Shown here in pieces: positions 11,883 through 22,911 of a stretch of 64,000 nucleotides of DNA. How positions within the stretch are numbered: position 1 is the first letter of the stretch; each line of letters begins with the position of its first letter. The notes under the pieces are model-generated. The model was not told the DNA's origin. It was given only the letters and a program-made list of their open reading frames with translations, and ran no database searches. The position numbers and the translations under genes are program-made. The DNA comes from Gliomastix tumulicola (lineage: Eukaryota > Ascomycota > Sordariomycetes > Hypocreales > Bionectriaceae): assembly GCA_001599755.1 (NCBI GenBank), contig BCHX01000005.1, positions 1,918,409 to 1,982,408 of the forward strand. Reading direction: 5' to 3'.

Positions 11883-12333
11883 GTTGGGAGGCCGGTCCTT
11901 ATACCCTTGGCTCGTCTGCCTTGGGCTCGGGCACTCTTGGTGGTTGGGCCTGCGGTGGTGGGATCCCTAGTAGATAGCCATCCGGTTGTAGGGCTAAGTA
12001 GCTGAGGGGAAATCGATGGTGGCAGCAGTGAAATTTAGGCGCTGCATTCGAAATAACACGCGGTATCTTAGAAGCTTGCAGCCCTGATTGATGGGACACG
12101 GTGGTGGTGATCGTGGCTGTGCTGTGTGCGGTAGAGGTACCAGAGAAAGTGGGATGGTGGGGGCGTAAGCCCTGATAAATGCATATTCTTGTGCGGCGAA
12201 AAGTGTACCTTACCCCACTCAAAACGCATAACTGAATTTAGCTGGGACTAGCATCAGCCATAATACACGCCACACACGCCACACGGGGCAGAACCTTGAT
12301 GATCCAACAACGAACATCGAAGAGAACAATGAT

Positions 12334-14055
12334 TTACAAGGATATCTCATCCAGTTTCAACACCACCTTCTCGATGAACCGAACCCCAATGAGTATACCG
12401 TCCTCGTCGCACATCTCTTGTTCATCGCCGAAATCTTCGTTCCCCTGGTCAAGGCATGTCAGGCAAGTCTTCACGACTGCCGTGTACCTGTCCCCCATTC
12501 GCGCTGGCAGCTTTGCCTGCGCCAGCCCGACCAGTTGATCCTTGATTTTCTGGGACGGTGACATTTGCTGACCTTTGCTAACCTGCTCAAAGTCGTGGGC
12601 TGATAACTCCAGGCTGTCGCTGGGCAGCAGCTGAGTCCCCGAAGAATCTCCACCACCAAGTGGTGCGTAACGGATGAAGCTTTCCCACAGCCCTAATTCC
12701 AACAAGCAGACCCCGAGGCTATAGACGTCGTGCTGCATGCTGTATGCTTCTCGTGCAAGGATACCCTGCCTCGATGGATGGCGGTAGAGATTCTGCTCCC
12801 ACGCGGTGTCGCCTCTTCGCGACGTCTGGAAGTTGACGCTCCGAAACGAGTCGAAGCCGACGAGATACGCCGTCCACGGTCCAGGAGATGGTGCAGCTGC
12901 AGTCTCAGAGAAAACGAGCACAGTCTCAGGGCGGATGTTCTTGTGCACAAAGTCGCAAGTGTGAATAAAGCTGATGGCGTTGGCGAGCTGCCGCGCAATG
13001 CCCAGGATCCTGGTCAAGCTGCATCCGCCACCATGGATGAGATGATGCCGCAGGCTGGTAGGCTCTCCACGATTGGTCGGCATCTGGAAAATCATGTTGA
13101 TCGAGGCTAGCTGGCGGCGATCGGGATGACGCCGCTTGACAAGACCGTGGCACGACAGGAGCCCAAAAGTATCTGGATCGATTGGAGCGAGCTTCCTCGC
13201 CAAAGATGTTGCGTCGTCCCGGGTCTTAGCCACATCGTATTCCAGGGTGCAGACAATCGTGTCGACAATGAAGCGGCGTTGGCGCTGCCCTGTGCGCTAT
13301 ATTATACGACTATTCGAATGTTCAATCTCGACTGCGCCGTCCCAGTCGAGGCCTTCCACTGGAAGAGTGACGGGCACGACCGTGTCTGGTTGGCTCACCA
13401 GGGAGCCGCGCAGCTTTCGAGCAGATTTCATCGTCAGGGTCGTGCTACTTGCATGAGTGGTCGTGGACAAACTCAGCAGCGTCATGCTACTTGACGTATC
13501 CGAGGGTTTTGCCAACTCGGCATCAATGATTTTATCGCCAATACGGAGTATTAGGTACCACGTTGGATCAAAGATACGCTGCCACTGCTCCAGCTGAACG
13601 ATCGTCCCGTCAATGGCATCACGGATGAAGACGAACTTCAACCTCGAGATGCTCGAGTCGGCGCTTGTCTTGACGACAGATTCTATCTTGGTAATGGCCA
13701 AGAGTAGCTGACTCTTCAGCATCTCCATCACCTGGAGATGGATTCTGCAATGCTCGTCTTTCATGGTGCCCGCGACTCGCTTCACAAACTCAAGCTGGAT
13801 GCTAGTCCGACTTAGAATGGATTCGACAATGAGAATCTTGGCCTTCAGCCTGTCCTCTGCATGCTTAAAGGCTTGGTATGCGTCGACGAGTCGTATTCCA
13901 TATCTGTCTCTGGCCGTTAATGCTGCAACTACAATCAGGATTCGGGTTTTATTTCTCGACGTACTGAAGGCAGAGGTCAGCCGCAGCAACTGCTGCCAGA
14001 ACCAATTCCGCAGGCATGGCGGTGTTTCTTTCAAGGCGGGAACCAGAAGATTCAA
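12334..14055 (-). pseudogene. Pseudokinase gene with helical N-terminal region and in-frame stop
   Basis: One continuous frame interrupted by a TAG at 13299-13297. The upstream 252 codons encode an alpha-helical region of the type found in fungal HET/NLR-like proteins (DRYGIRLVDAYQAF followed by several amphipathic helices). The downstream 300 codons are kinase-like: HKNIRPETV stands where HRDLKPxN is expected and GFD where DFG is expected, so the fold is predicted to be catalytically dead. No in-frame ATG lies ahead of codon 14055; a TGA sits four codons upstream. The TAG might be removed by a 102-nt intron (GTGAGC to TATAG, a multiple of three), but that would delete coding-like sequence. 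I favour a recently inactivated gene. It is divergent from the kinase-RBR gene, with 0.4 kb between them. Confidence 0.6.
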
Positions 14056-14456
14056 TCGTCAGAGTCGATGATCTAGCCCCCGCATTTCATGCATGGCCAT
14101 CCCTTTCTGGTCACGAGGCAGTCTTGCAGGCGTTCACTGCACACCATTAGGCATTTGATCCCCATTCGTCGACGCCGCATTGCTGACGGAGCATCGGGCG
14201 GTCTTCCCCAGCAGAGTGGCGCAGCTGCGAAATGGGAAGTGATCCTGTCGCCTTACACTCTTCCAGCGATCTCAATTGCAAATGTCGCATTTTTCTTACC
14301 ACCCTTTCTCCCAAACTCGTTTCTATCGCAGGCTATAGAAGTATCGTGAAATCATCACTCGGCAATCCTTGGTACCCCAGCCCGCGTCTGGGGTCAACCA
14401 AATGCCGATCTTGGCGAAGGGGAGCTCAAAGCTGCCCCTCTCCCCGCAAGTCCACC
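14056..14456. promoter_or_regulatory. Shared divergent intergenic region
   Basis: About 400 bases separate the pseudokinase gene from the divergent kinase-RBR gene, so both promoters should lie here. No TATA box or known operator can be named. Some of the missing N-terminus of the pseudokinase gene may lie here, but its frame contains a TGA. Confidence 0.4.
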
Positions 14457-16902
14457 ATGATCGCCCCCGAACGGGCCTTGCCAGACATCGTCCTCGACGC
14501 CCGTATCAAAACCGAAGCATTACAAGACTGTTTCAAGCATGTTTTCAGGGAGCCCAGTTCCTCACCATGCGAGCGATATATCTTGAGAGAAGAACGCTGG
14601 CGCCGGGACCGGTTCCTTGGCCAGGGCGCCTACGGCATCGTCTACCTGGAAACTTGCGAGAGCACGGAAGGGGTTAAGAAATTCAGAGCCGTCAAAGAGG
14701 TCAAGAAGGCCATCGGGCCTGATTACGATGTTGATTACATGCGAGAACTCGAGGCGATCTATAAATTTTCGCATTCCAAGGTATGTCGAGCTCGTTGTAC
14801 AACAGGAAGGTGTTGGGGTAGTGCAAAAGCTGATATGTACGGCTAGTACTCGCATTGCTTCGTTCGGTCCGATGGATGGTTCGATATTGGCGACTCCGTG
14901 TTCATCGCAATGGAGTACCTGGAGCTGGGCGATCTACAGAAGTACCTGACACACCCATTTGACGAATACCACGGCAGACAGATTGCAACGCAAGTCTTGG
15001 AGGGCTTACAATTCATGCACGAAAATGGCTTTGTCCACCGGGACCTCAAGCCGGGGAATATCATGGTTGTTGCGCGCAGCCCCGAGTGGTTCGTCAAGAT
15101 TGCCGACTTTGGGACAAGCAAGCGCCGGCAGGAGGGCGTTACAAGTCTCCGAACGATGCAGCAGGGGACATTTGGATACGCTGCTCCCGAAGTACTTGGG
15201 TTTTCGCCCAGTCAGAACGCAGCTTCCTACACATCGTCAGTCGATATATGGTCCCTTGGTGTCATGGTATACATACTCCTGACCAACGTCACGCCCTTTC
15301 CGAGCATTGCCGACTTGTACAAATACATCTCTGCCGTATCTACCTTGCCCACCGAGCCTCTCGATACGGATCACGTCTCGGAGACGGCGCGAGGCTTTAT
15401 AGCGGAGCTCTTAGCACCAAATCCTGAGAAGCGCTTAGACGCTTCCTCCGCCTTGAACCACCCGTGGATGTCGTTGGCTCTCAGCAGTCCGTGCCCTGCT
15501 GGAGATATGGAAGCAGCTCTTGAGTTTGCGAGACTTGACATATCGGTTGACTCTGGCAGTGGCCCAGTTTCTGGCCTTGCCTCAACACCACACTCCAACG
15601 CCACCTGGGTGTCAGAAGCGCCGTCTAAGGCCTGGAGTGATGAGACTACGATGCTTATCCGCAGAAACAACAAGCCAAAAGCAAGCCCGCTGGCCGCCTT
15701 TGCCGAAGGCTATTCTGAAGAGGACAACGGTCATTGCGGACCGGTGCTGCCACCAGACTCTAGATACGTCCTAGACCTAGCGACTGAGCCTGTAATCTAC
15801 AACACTGCGACCCCATGGCCAGCAGAGACTTCGCAAACTCTTAAGGAGAAGGATCAGCCGCACATCACCCCAAAGCAGAGCGGATTGGAAACTCCACACA
15901 GCTGGAGCAGTAATGAAATGCAACAAGATGCCAACCCAGCGCCGGGGGCTCGTCGTCCTGATCTCGCGGTGGATGACGAGGATGAAGGCTCTACAGACTA
16001 TTCCGACTCCGACTCCGGCGACACGATCTTGCCGGCCCAGAGCGACGACGAGCCCACATACCACGGCAATGGGGTCGAGAAGGGCAAAAGGTCCCGTGTG
16101 GTAGTTGAGTGTGTCGCATGTATGGAATCTGTTCGATCCGACAAAGCTTCCAAATTGAAATGCCGTCACCGGATGTGCCGTCATTGCCTGAAATCTCTAT
16201 TCAGACTATCTCTCAAGGACCCGGGCCACATGCCTCCGAGGTGTTGCGCACAGAACATCTCTTTGAGACATGTTGATCGCCTCTTCGACAATGCATTCAA
16301 GAGAGCTTGGAATAAAGCGAGGGACGCGCATAAGCCGCTGCAACCTTTCCACTGCCCTTCTGAGGCTTGCGGCGGGTTGATCGAGCTTGGCGACATGCAT
16401 ACTGGCAAGGACGGGACAATCGCTATATGCCCATGGTGCAATATACAGGCGTGTGCAAGTTGCAAGAAGCGGTGGCACAGAGCGGGGGAAAAGTGTACTC
16501 GCCCGGGCCGAGTAGCTCCTAAAGAGCTCACGACTACGCAGACTGGAACGACTGATGAGATATGCCGCGTCTGCAGATGTCGAGGATTTCGCAACGACGG
16601 AAGTCACAAGTGCATGGTCTGGTGAGTTAGGATGTCCCCCCTAACACAACCAAGCTTGTTTAACCATCTAGGCTAACGGTACAAGCGTTTACATGGCCAC
16701 TTCGACCTGTCAGGGCTGCGGCGTGTGGCTGAAAGACTGCGAGTGTCCTCTGGAACTAGGTGCCATGCGAGTACCTAAGCGTGGTGACAGCGATGTCGGG
16801 GTATGGAATGAACAGGGTGATCAGATTTGTTCTGAAGCGCTGATGATGAAGGAAGAAGGGCCGGCCACCTACATTTGGGGTAGCCTTAGCTTCCCCCGCT
16901 AA
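14457..16902 (+). CDS. Ser/Thr protein kinase fused to RING/IBR-like cysteine-rich domain
   Basis: Exons 14457-14780 and 14847-16621 are well supported. The third, best read as 16686-16902, is less certain. Predicted length about 771 aa. The kinase domain spans about 50-375: glycine loop GQGAYGIV, Lys80, HRDLKPGN with Asp173, DFG at 194-196 and AAPE, all intact, so activity is expected. A disordered acidic linker follows (about 400-525). From Cys530 there is a RING-like set (CVACxxS...CRHRMCRHC), then an IBR-like set (CPWCNIQACASC) and a last set (CRVCRCRGF...CQGC...CECP), the order of RBR ubiquitin ligases. The GTGAGT donor at 16622 with an ACAAG acceptor gives a Cys that completes a pair. 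A weak GTCTGG donor with a TCTAG acceptor is an alternative. Without splicing the protein stops at 16625. The two activities suggest phosphorylation-coupled ubiquitination; this is inference. Confidence 0.8.
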
Positions 16903-17320
16903 GCTGGCTGACCAATCTATCTAGCCGTTGCCCTTCCACACGGGGTGTAGCCGAGGGCTCAGATATCCTCGTCGCCAGCAGAGAACACGGCCATGGTCAC
17001 AGTCCAAGCCGGTAAGACCGACCCCCGACCCTGAATTGCGACCGCCCTGCGACGTCTTCTACTATGAAGCACCGAGCAGTTCTAATGGTCCGTATCGGAC
17101 GTATCAGACGTATCAGACGTATCACGCAGGTCGTTCGCGGTAGAGCATGGGGGCAATAACTCATACTGGTTGTCGAAGCTCAACGAGGAGGCAGTGCTGC
17201 ATTTGAAGTTCAAGTCATGTAGCTGACTGAGACTGGGAAATCCTGATTACAATAATACCTATAGAAATAATGGAAAGACACTTGTCCGTACTGCAGCCCC
17301 TTGTAGGTAGATGCTTGCGG
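16903..17320. other. 3' flank of kinase-RBR gene, possible extra exon
   Basis: A frame at 16928-17143 follows a CTGAC branch-like site and a TCTAG acceptor. It ends in a short repeat (PYRTYQTYQTYH) from four copies of a 10-bp unit at about 17091-17125. It could be a last exon of the kinase-RBR gene, but the phases do not fit simply, so I leave it out of the model. Confidence 0.35.
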
Positions 17321-17809
17321 TCAGGCATGGTCCATCTGGCACCTGGCTGGCGCCTTGGACGTTTCTTCCTTCCCATCAATGGCCATCAGGTGGCCGGCCT
17401 CCTCGTCATCCTCGGAAAGAATCTCCTCTTCGCCGCTCGAGAACACCGTCCCCTCCGAGTCATAATCATCATCGTCCCCCCTGCCCGGCGTAGATTCATC
17501 ATCCGAGTCCTCGTCTCCATCCCCTCCGCCCTCATCATCCGCATCGCTGTGGTACCGTCCTCCTTGCAGCTCCCGCCCGTCAGGCTCGTCTCGACGCCTG
17601 CCTTCCTCTTCTCGGCCGGGCCATCTCGTGTAGGAAGCCTTAGAGGCGTCGACCGTATAGGACCGTCTCCTTGGTGTCTTGTTCCGTGACGTCTCCTGCG
17701 TCTCTTCCACCGACTTCATCGGATCCTCCGTTCCACTGGCGGTGGAGCTTGGGATCGGCTCTCCGGCGAGGGGGAGACCTCTGACCTCCGTCTTCTCTGG
17801 CGTGTTCAT
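17321..17809 (-). CDS. Possible acidic low-complexity protein, 162 aa
   Basis: Open frame with ATG at 17809. The N-terminal half is Ser-, Thr- and Arg-rich with a basic RRRSYT motif. The second half is strongly acidic (runs of Asp, Glu and Gly), typical of disordered nuclear or chaperone-like proteins. There is no recognisable domain, and composition alone could create such a frame. It converges on the kinase-RBR gene. A weakly supported upstream exon in another frame exists between 17640 and 17933. Confidence 0.35.
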   Translation of the reverse strand: MNTPEKTEVRGLPLAGEPIPSSTASGTEDPMKSVEETQETSRNKTPRRRSYTVDASKASYTRWPGREEEGRRRDEPDGRELQGGRYHSDADDEGGGDGDEDSDDESTPGRGDDDDYDSEGTVFSSGEEEILSEDDEEAGHLMAIDGKEETSKAPARCQMDHA

Positions 17810-18080
17810 CCTTCCGAATCTCTACTCGAGTCTCGGCATGATCAGTCGAGGACGGTAGGGGCCTTTGCCCAGAAGGGGGTCCTGGGTCGTCTTGATGGAG
17901 AGATGATGCGATGTCGTCGGTGGGTACAGACAAGCGCCTGTATTGGTAGCGCCTCTTGCCTCTTCTTGGATGAGCTCGAGCGGAAAGTGGTATCGGTTGC
18001 TTTCTTTGGCGCGGATAATTCGTCTCAGGCTAGTAGTGTAAGCTCTTGGGAGAGGATCTTAGTTGAAAATAAGCACTGGG

Positions 18081-18112
<32 letters not shown>

Positions 18113-19350
18113 GACGGATGAAGGAAGCCAGACAGTTGCAGTTGCATGAACGTGAACGAAAGGGTCCTTGGAGGAGACTAGGCACACACCCAACACACTA
18201 CTTTGCCCCATCACATGCTCTGCCTTTCATGCGCCAGAGAGCGGTCTTCAGCCTCACTATTTGACCAAAGAACATCCCACGTCATACCGCCCTTCTAGCG
18301 CCCGGCGGGGGATCCCAGCAAAGCCAAGAAGAACAGGAATGCCCCTTCTATCCCGGTTTCCCAGCCCTACAAAACCGGGAATCACGATCGATTGAGTTAT
18401 ACCCCCCTCCCCCCCCGGGCGAGATTCACCGCCCGGGCACAATTGGGCACTCCGTTCAAACGAGTTTTGGTTCCGCGAACGCGAAGAAGGATGCTATTGG
18501 GAATCGCACATTCGTCGGTCCGAAGCTGACGTGAGATTGCAATGGCAGCGGTGCATGTTTGCCTTGCAGTAGCCTGGGATACGTGGCGCGGTTCGCACGA
18601 GTCGCACGCGCGGCTATTGGAGGGGGGGATCGGCAAGTCCTATCTATGGTGGGCCGGAGGCGCTACAGAGTGCATGCAGTACGGGGGCGAGTTGATTGAT
18701 TCAGTTGCTGCAGCAGAGTGAGCTTCTCAGCTGTCTAGGGCTTTTATGCGCGTAGGGGCCAGTGGCGTTTGGTGGAAGGGGGGGGGGGGCTGGCTCGTGC
18801 ATATGCAGGCTCCAGCCTATCAGGGATCTGTTACATGCTGCGTGGTTCGATGAAGTCGCAGACCTGGGCGCAGGGATTTTCCTTTGGGTCTCTCTTAGGC
18901 AAAGGTATTCGTCTCTATATTTCACCTGATGTAACCGTGGGCATTAGTACGTACGCCGAATATCTCAGCTCTGCATTACTACTCAGTTGCAATTGCCACT
19001 TTGCCAGTATTATCAACACTGCTATTACATTCTTTCTGCTGGGATACCAATTTCTTTCTCAAAATACGAATGATCTTCTGTCAATTATCCCATGCGGAAG
19101 ACAATGGTAAATCAGCCGTCTACCGCTTGACTCAACACTGGTCAACAGTCTATATGGGCGCTCAGACAAAGACCGGCGCTTGGACGAAGAATCATGCAAT
19201 CAAGACCTCTTTCCGCTCACCATCTCCTCCTGTCGCTTACCAATCGCCGACGATAACCTGTTCCTCCTGCTCGTTCAGTCTAGTAGTTGTCGCGATTTTC
19301 ATCCCACCACACCCGCTCGGAAAGACCATCCCCTCAAATAGGGGACCGCC
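17810..19350. other. Gene-free stretch with long poly-A
   Basis: No supported gene. A run of about 23 A bases lies near 18080-18102, a C-rich run near 18405-18416 and a G run near 18778-18790. The part after 18900 is AT-richer than the surrounding DNA. Confidence 0.5.
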
Positions 19351-19900
19351 TCAGCGAAACCTAATCGAGTTCCTTATGGCCCTCAACCACAGCGACTCGT
19401 TAGGGTACTCGTCCAGGATGAGGGTCGAGTAGTCGCACCAGTCGTCATCGAATGGGACGGCGAAGGTGGTCATCGCGTACTCCCAGTACAGGGGCATCCA
19501 CGACGCAAACTGCCAGTTGATGAGGACCGGCGTCCCGTCGGGCTGCACAATGACCTTCTCCCGCTGGAAGGCGCTGTGAGTGAAGACGGGCTGGCCGTCG
19601 GCCTGCATGACCGCTGGCAGGACTCGCTCGTAGTAGCGCGCGATGCCCAGCCTGCGTCTGCGCTCTGTGAGCGCCCTGTCCTCCTCCGTCTCGCTGGAGG
19701 GGATGGCACGCAGTATCTGGACAAAATGGGCAATGAGCTCCTCCTCCTTGGCGAGAGACGAAGTCAGCTTGCTGCCCTTTGACGGGCGGTGCCAGCTGAC
19801 CATCACGACCTTGCCTGAGAGCCAAAAAGTCCCCTCTTAATCGACGAACGAACCGTCGGTAGATGGATTATACCGGGAGAGAAAGCCATCGCTTGGTCGA
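19351..19900 (-). pseudogene. Decayed aminoglycoside-phosphotransferase-like gene (copy 1)
   Basis: The 3' half is open (ending at 19351) and matches the C-lobe of fungal APH-fold kinases: FTHSAFQREKVIV followed by PDGTPVLINWQFASW and a WEYA segment. The family's catalytic HGDxxxxN is degraded (Asp and Asn replaced) and the metal-binding DW is NW, so activity is not expected. Upstream in another frame, with a break near 19810, is a short N-terminal piece (AFSPGI...LFGS) resembling the N-terminus of the second copy at 24743-25646. The middle of the N-lobe is missing. I read it as a truncated, frameshifted relic. Confidence 0.7.
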
Positions 19901-20423
19901 TCAAGTGGTCGTCCGCCGGGCCGGGGAGGGATCGTGGTCATCGTCTCGTGTGCTCGTGATGTGGTTCTCGATGTCGTATCGCGGGGCTATTGCGACTCTG
20001 GACGTGCGGCTGGAGGTTTGTTGGACTAGGCTGGGTATCGTCCATATTCACGGCTGCGTGCGAAAAATAAGGGAAAGCCCGGCGCACACGCGCTGGCTCG
20101 AAACAATGCAGAATAGTAAATTGGCGAGCTGTCGAGAATGGAGTGTGGGTGGACATGCTAAGGGTCCGCATCAACGAGTCCTGTGGTGTGGCGCAGGCTC
20201 AGCGGGTGGCTAGTGCTAAGGCTTGTGGTTTGTAGAGGATATGCCACAGAGGAAGTAAATGAACAGGGCAGCCTCATAGCGTTCCTCCCCATTCCTCGCA
20301 AGTCTGTCTGACTGGTACAGGTACCATGAGTCTTCTTCCCTCCGCCCCTCCAAGGTCAACTCCCTGCAAAAACCACGAGTAATCTTATTATTATACACGC
20401 CATACTGTCCATCCCCATCTAAC

Positions 20424-20800
20424 TACCGTGTCGAGTCCCTGGGCGCGCCGCGGAACCACCACGCCCTCTTCATAGAGACTCAACCCACCGGCGGCGGCAC
20501 TCTCTCCCAGATCAAGGGCAGCATACAGCATGGCATGGAATACGAGCACAGAGAGAACGCGGAGAAACCCGAGCTGTCGGCCGATTTCCTGTCCAAGTCG
20601 CAGCTGGGATGGTTGAGGGCCGAGGACCTGCCTCGCGCTGAATCCATCTGCCTTGCCAATTCGCCCCCGCGAAACAGTTTGACGGTCCCAGGCGGATCGA
20701 CAAGAACCAGCCTCTTCGACGATGCCAGGAGTGGACGGCCGAGACGATTGGGAACCTCAGGGCGCCGGGTATTCTTTTAGACAACCTCAGCTGCTGCTGA
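20424..20800 (+). pseudogene. Broken DUF6914-like gene
   Basis: The frame from 20424 reads YRVESLGAPRNHHALFIET, then TLSQIKGSIQHGMEYE and FLSKSQLGW, a pattern I associate with a fungal family of about 150 aa (DUF6914 type). After CLANSPP the matching sequence continues only in another frame (AKQFDGPRRI, LRRCQEWTAE) to a TGA at 20798-20800. The break falls in a C5 run near 20668-20673. No in-frame ATG precedes the first codon. It is therefore a pseudogene, or a gene with a sequence error at the homopolymer. Function of the family is unknown. Confidence 0.7.
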
Positions 20801-21629
20801 TCGCTCGTGAAGTGGTTGTGGTAGTGACAGTGTGTGAGTGGTGGTGCTTATTAGGTACCCTCCAGCTGTGATTACAGTGGACATGCCCTGTAAATATAGG
20901 TCGGGTTGCTTAGTGCCCACCTACCTACGGAGTAGAAGGTAGTGCAATGGATCGTCTGCCCGCCGGGCCAGGTTTGGCGAAATGGCGGGGNGGTCCCATC
21001 GTAAACTCCCTCGGGCTCAATGCAACGCCTACGGGCCAGTGGTCTTACCGCTGAGGCCTTCTGTGAATTCGTAACCTGGCGATTTAATGCTCTCAAGACG
21101 GGTTCGCTAGTACAACAACAACAACACTGCCTCATTCTGGGAAAAAGAGAACTTAACAAGCGCCGCATTGTGATGACTCTGCATCGCGTGGACAATTTGT
21201 GGGCAGAAGGTTACCTATAGTACTGTACGTATGTCAGCCTGCCTGTATATTGTATGAGCCCATTCCTCGCTGTTGCCTCGTGAGTGTCAAGTCTCCCCTT
21301 GCCTCGGTCTGAATCCCTACACCGCAGCGCCCCAACTTCCTTGAAAAGTCCACTGCTATGGAACGTACAGAACATAGCAGGATGGCGTATTCTAATGCAT
21401 CGCCGACGGCCCCCACGGTATTCCTTGCAATTGACCGTAGGGCGCACGCCAGATCTTAATGCCCAACTTACCCCTGTTGCCACTACCATAGGTAGTGAGC
21501 CCGCAAGGCAACTACAGCCAAGTCCTGCTAATATCCCCAGGACATAGGGCGCCAGTCCAGCGAACTGCCTTCTGTCAAAGCTCCCCTCAATCTTCTTCTG
21601 TGTCGAACGCCCAGGTATGGACATCCAAT
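20801..21629. other. Gene-free stretch with one ambiguous base
   Basis: No supported gene. It contains an N at 20991 within a GC-rich patch and a short (ACA)n run near 21113-21126. Open frames on both strands are short and lack motifs. Confidence 0.5.
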
Positions 21630-22340
21630 CTGTTATTGCGATCGTTCATTCCAATCGGATTATTGTAATCGGTTCTTCTTTCAATCGGTGTGTATTGTAT
21701 GTATGTACATCTCCCTCGGCCGGCTCTATGAGGGCTGCTCCAATCAGGCTCCCTTTAGATTGGTTCTTCTAATTGGCCTGTACGTATGCGCATTTCTCTC
21801 GGCTGGGCTTGGAAGGGCTCTTTAAATCGGTTCTTTCAACCGGCGTGTGTGTTCGTGCATCTTTCTCGGCTGGGTTTATAAGTACCCCTTCAAATGGGTT
21901 CTCTACATCGGGCTTCTTTGATTGGATTATTTCGGTCGATTCCTTCGAATTGGGGTACGTGCGTGTGTACGCTTTTCTCGACCGGGTCTGTGAGGGCTGC
22001 TGATATCAGTCCCTTTGGAACGGCTCTTTATATCGATTCTATTAATTGTATTTTTTTAATCGTATTATTTTAAACATAAGACGATCGTCTTATTTAATCG
22101 TCTTATGTTAGTCGTATTATTGTAATCGTATCGTATTATTTTAATCGGGCTTCTTTAATTATGCTCTGTCGACAAGGCCGGCAAGGATTCTTTCGACGGG
22201 ATCGGTGAGGGCTCGTTTGATCGGTTCTTTCAATCGGATTATTTTAATCGCTGATTTCAATCGGATTCCTTTAATAGGGCTCTTTCGTTCAGCTCTGCAG
22301 GAGCCGTCTTAATTGATCGGGCCTGCAAGGGGCCTGCGGC
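21630..22340. repeat. Degenerate AT-rich minisatellite
   Basis: About 700 bases are built from diverged copies of short elements. The commonest is close to TTTCAATCGG or TTTTAATCGG, repeated more than ten times. A longer unit combines a GT-rich part (GTGTGT...GCAT), a TCTCGGCTGGG part and an AATCGGTTCTTT part; copies start near 21685, 21778, 21843 and 21960. No gene overlaps. Confidence 0.8.
22076..22093. repeat. 18-bp perfect palindrome
   Basis: ATAAGACGATCGTCTTAT reads the same on both strands. Part of it (CGTCTTAT) recurs 6 bases downstream. It lies inside the minisatellite. It could be chance within a repeated, AT-rich array. Confidence 0.8.
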
Positions 22341-22911
22341 CCGGCTGCTGTTAGAAGGTTGGGTTGCTGGGAAGGAGGAGGTTGTTTGGAAGAGAAAGAA
22401 GGGTTGAATTTACAAATTGGGTGGAGGGGCCTTTATTTTCCAGGGAGGGGAAGTTCGCCTGCTGCACCTGCCTCATCTGCCTGCCTCAGCTGCCTAGCCG
22501 CGTCATCTACCTCATTCTCACACCTTGGAGAGCAGGAGCTACTGCTGTTTACGGTAGCCTTCCTGCCTCATGACACAAATACCTGTGTAAGTATTTTTTT
22601 CAGTATCAAGGTACCTAGATACATTCAGCTAACCACAACTCATAGCGCAGCATAAATCTCAATGCCTTCCAGGAGACCATAGACCGAATCTCAGGACGAC
22701 TTCCATGCACAAAGCACAGTCCTTGCACTGTTTTTATCTCACAGCGGAATTCGGACCCACGGGTCAGGGTGACGAAGGTCACGATACCAACTTGTTGGAG
22801 CTCCTCGCGACCTGGCCTCCTCGAGTAAGAGAAACGTTGAGGAATCGATCGCCCAGGCCGGCCTTCGCACGCCCTGGATAGTTGATACCTCATTCTCCGG
22901 CGTGTGAATCC
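22341..22911. other. Gene-free stretch
   Basis: No convincing gene between the minisatellite and the ankyrin gene. A minus-strand frame ending at 22615 has no recognisable motif. Confidence 0.5.

Noticed and set aside
21630..22340. Possible transposon with terminal inverted repeats
   Set aside because: No transposase frame, no clear inverted ends and no target-site duplication could be found by eye.
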